From contig NJPS01000055.1 in the NCBI GenBank assembly GCA_002946415.1, positions 1-64,000 of the forward strand: a stretch of DNA of 64,000 bases. The letters run 5' to 3'. Below, one piece after another: positions 62,512 through 64,000 of the stretch. Below the pieces are notes generated by a model. The model saw only the letters and a program-made list of their open reading frames with translations, was not told the DNA's origin and made no database searches. The DNA comes from Rutstroemia sp. NJR-2017a BVV2. Its lineage: Eukaryota > Ascomycota > Leotiomycetes > Helotiales > Rutstroemiaceae. The stretch's first letter is position 1; every line of letters begins with the position of its first letter. The translations under genes were made by a program, and so were the position numbers.

Positions 62512-64000
62512 ATTGACGTTCATTGTACTGGAGACTGTGGGTGGTGCTTGAGTTTCGTTCTTGGTGCTAGGTGGCGTTTCATCATGATATGGGGATGCTT
62601 GATTTGGGATGGAGAGGTGGTGATTTGGGTGTTTCCATGTCGTCGATATTCTCACTTTACTTCCCTACTGGCGTCCTTCCAGCACTGGTGGGTTTCAGTA
62701 AAACCAAGTTACTACTTATAATATTACAATTATATTTTGTTCATCTCTACTATTACTAAAAGGTTGTTGAGTTCCATCTGATTGATTTCGTTTATTTCAA
62801 ATACACATCTAAACTGTAACGACTGCATCCCCCGAGCGTACGAAGGGAGTCAAATGGGTTCCATACTGACCTCAGAATCATCAATAATATAACTAATTAC
62901 AGGTTGGTGAAAGTTGGCCAGCCTTGAAATATTACCCCTAAGCGGTTATATGTACGTACAGGTGCGATTCGTGATGTGTTCGAAATTTGTTTACCCCCAC
63001 TCCCCCTTTTTGAGTAGAGCTCGTCCTCAAGAAACGAGTGACTTAAGGTCAACAAATACATAAGGAAGAAAGAAAACAACTAATCCTCCTCCAATCCTAA
63101 TCCATCAAAGATGCGATTCGTGGTACATACAGGTCAAATCATCACATCCTACTAGTTCTGCAACGGGGGCCCCTTCGCTAATTTGGGTGTCATTTAGACC
63201 TTCAGAACGCAAGGGCAAAATATGTCATGGAGCTTTGGAGCTTTCCAGTCATTCAAAGATATGAGGTAGACCCATAACTAATAAAGTTAGGCTACGAAAT
63301 AGGTACCCATAGGCAGGTAATAGCACCTCTTCCACCCACCCACGGGTGCCCACAGGTGGGTGTTCGACTTCTCCAACCCACCCATCTGCCCAAACAGAGG
63401 CGGCATGCCCCCTATATAGGCCCGTGACAGCCAATAGGTAGTAAATCTCCCCCTTAACCCACCCAAGGGGTACTTAGTATCCCTCCGCCGGAATAAAGAT
63501 TAAAATTTTCTGCGTCTTGCCACCAAAGATTTAACCTTTATTCAGGGGGAGGGATAGTATCAGTCATCATAACCCATCCATGGGTTACCCAACCCACCGG
63601 GTACCCAACCCACCCGGTGGGTAGGTTCGCAGCCTAGATGAAGTCGATCTCGCAAATGGCGTTATCTGGTGCTTGATCATGTTGAAAAGTTTGTGAAATT
63701 GACCCTCTTTGACTGGAATACGACCCTTCTGGAGGACGCTGTCATGAGCCCCTCTGGGGGACGCTGTAATTAGCCTCTCTGGCATTTAACGGGCGTCTTG
63801 GATGATTTATGGAATAGCTGTTGCTCAGTACACGCTCTTGTTCTGGTAACGAAGTCGCCACCCTAGCTAAGGAAGGATAAGTAGTTATGCCACCGCTACT
63901 ATCTTGGCCCGAGATGGGAGGTCCAGTAGAGGCCGCATCGTTTAAGAAAGGTATATTCTCCTGACTGTAGATAAGGGTGGGTCTTGTCTCCCGGCTAGGT
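62512..64000. other. Gene-free right end with repeat-like sequence
   Basis: No gene is supported. The last 700 bases contain clusters of ACCCA/TGGGT motifs in both orientations (listed separately) and two related copies of a CTCTGGGGGACGCTGT-like unit near 63725-63780. Confidence 0.5.
63331..63622. repeat. ACCCA/TGGGT palindromic cluster
   Basis: Short inverted motifs recur: ACCCACC with GGTGGGT at 63333-63361; AACCCATCCATGGGTT at 63571-63586; and 11-nt arms ACCCACCGGGT / ACCCGGTGGGT at 63592-63602 and 63612-63622. Dense GGGTACCC/ACCCA repeats of this kind are known from the subterminal regions of some fungal hAT-type DNA transposons. No transposase frame is inside the window, so the assignment is only suggestive. 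Confidence 0.45.

Overview
The window is nuclear DNA of a filamentous ascomycete. Genes carry one to three short introns (about 45-270 nt) with GTAAGT-like donors and CTAAC/CTGAC-like branch sites. Families restricted to or typical of filamentous fungi are present: a HET-domain protein, a highly reducing polyketide synthase, Zn2Cys6 and FSH1-type proteins, and pectin-degrading GH43 and GH53 enzymes. From general similarity to proteins I know, a leotiomycete of the Botrytis/Sclerotinia type is my best guess. That is inference; no rRNA marker is present.

Layout. 1-6.1 kb: mostly non-coding, with one HET-domain gene lying between two diverged direct repeats. 6.1-12.5 kb: two housekeeping genes on the minus strand, the mitochondrial aspartate/glutamate carrier and a B-type cyclin. 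12.5-20.2 kb: a 5.5 kb gene-free stretch, then a Zn2Cys6 regulator. 20.2-31 kb: a small GPI-type cell-surface protein, RNA polymerase III subunit RPC4, an FAD monooxygenase and a secreted GH43 arabinanase. 31-38.2 kb: a non-coding stretch with a perfect 35-nt palindrome, a GPI-anchored GH76 (Dfg5/Dcw1) wall enzyme, and an unusual GHKL-ATPase/coiled-coil protein. 38.5-47.8 kb: a dead secondary-metabolite locus, made of a highly reducing PKS (minus strand) and a divergent FSH1-family hydrolase (plus strand), both broken. 48-62.5 kb: a dense group of intact genes: Ybp-family protein, GH53 galactanase, a long coiled-coil protein, a tail-anchored Ubc6-type E2, a Pfa3-type DHHC palmitoyltransferase and a C2H2 zinc-finger protein. 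62.5-64 kb: non-coding, ending in ACCCA/TGGGT palindromic clusters that look like transposon-end sequence.

How the genes relate. Most are independent housekeeping genes. The PKS/hydrolase pair is the only cluster-like unit. The PKS has five in-frame stops, at least four frame breaks and substituted AT and KR active-site residues; the hydrolase is frame-broken and has lost its GxSxG nucleophile motif. Four of the five PKS stops fit C-to-T change in CpA (or G-to-A in TpG), the context of repeat-induced point mutation. GH43 arabinanase and GH53 galactanase together attack the neutral side chains of plant pectin, which suits a plant-associated fungus. The most unusual intact gene is the GHKL protein at 36-38 kb. 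It keeps a near-perfect Bergerat N-box and G2 box but has a degenerate G1 box, followed by a long coiled coil.
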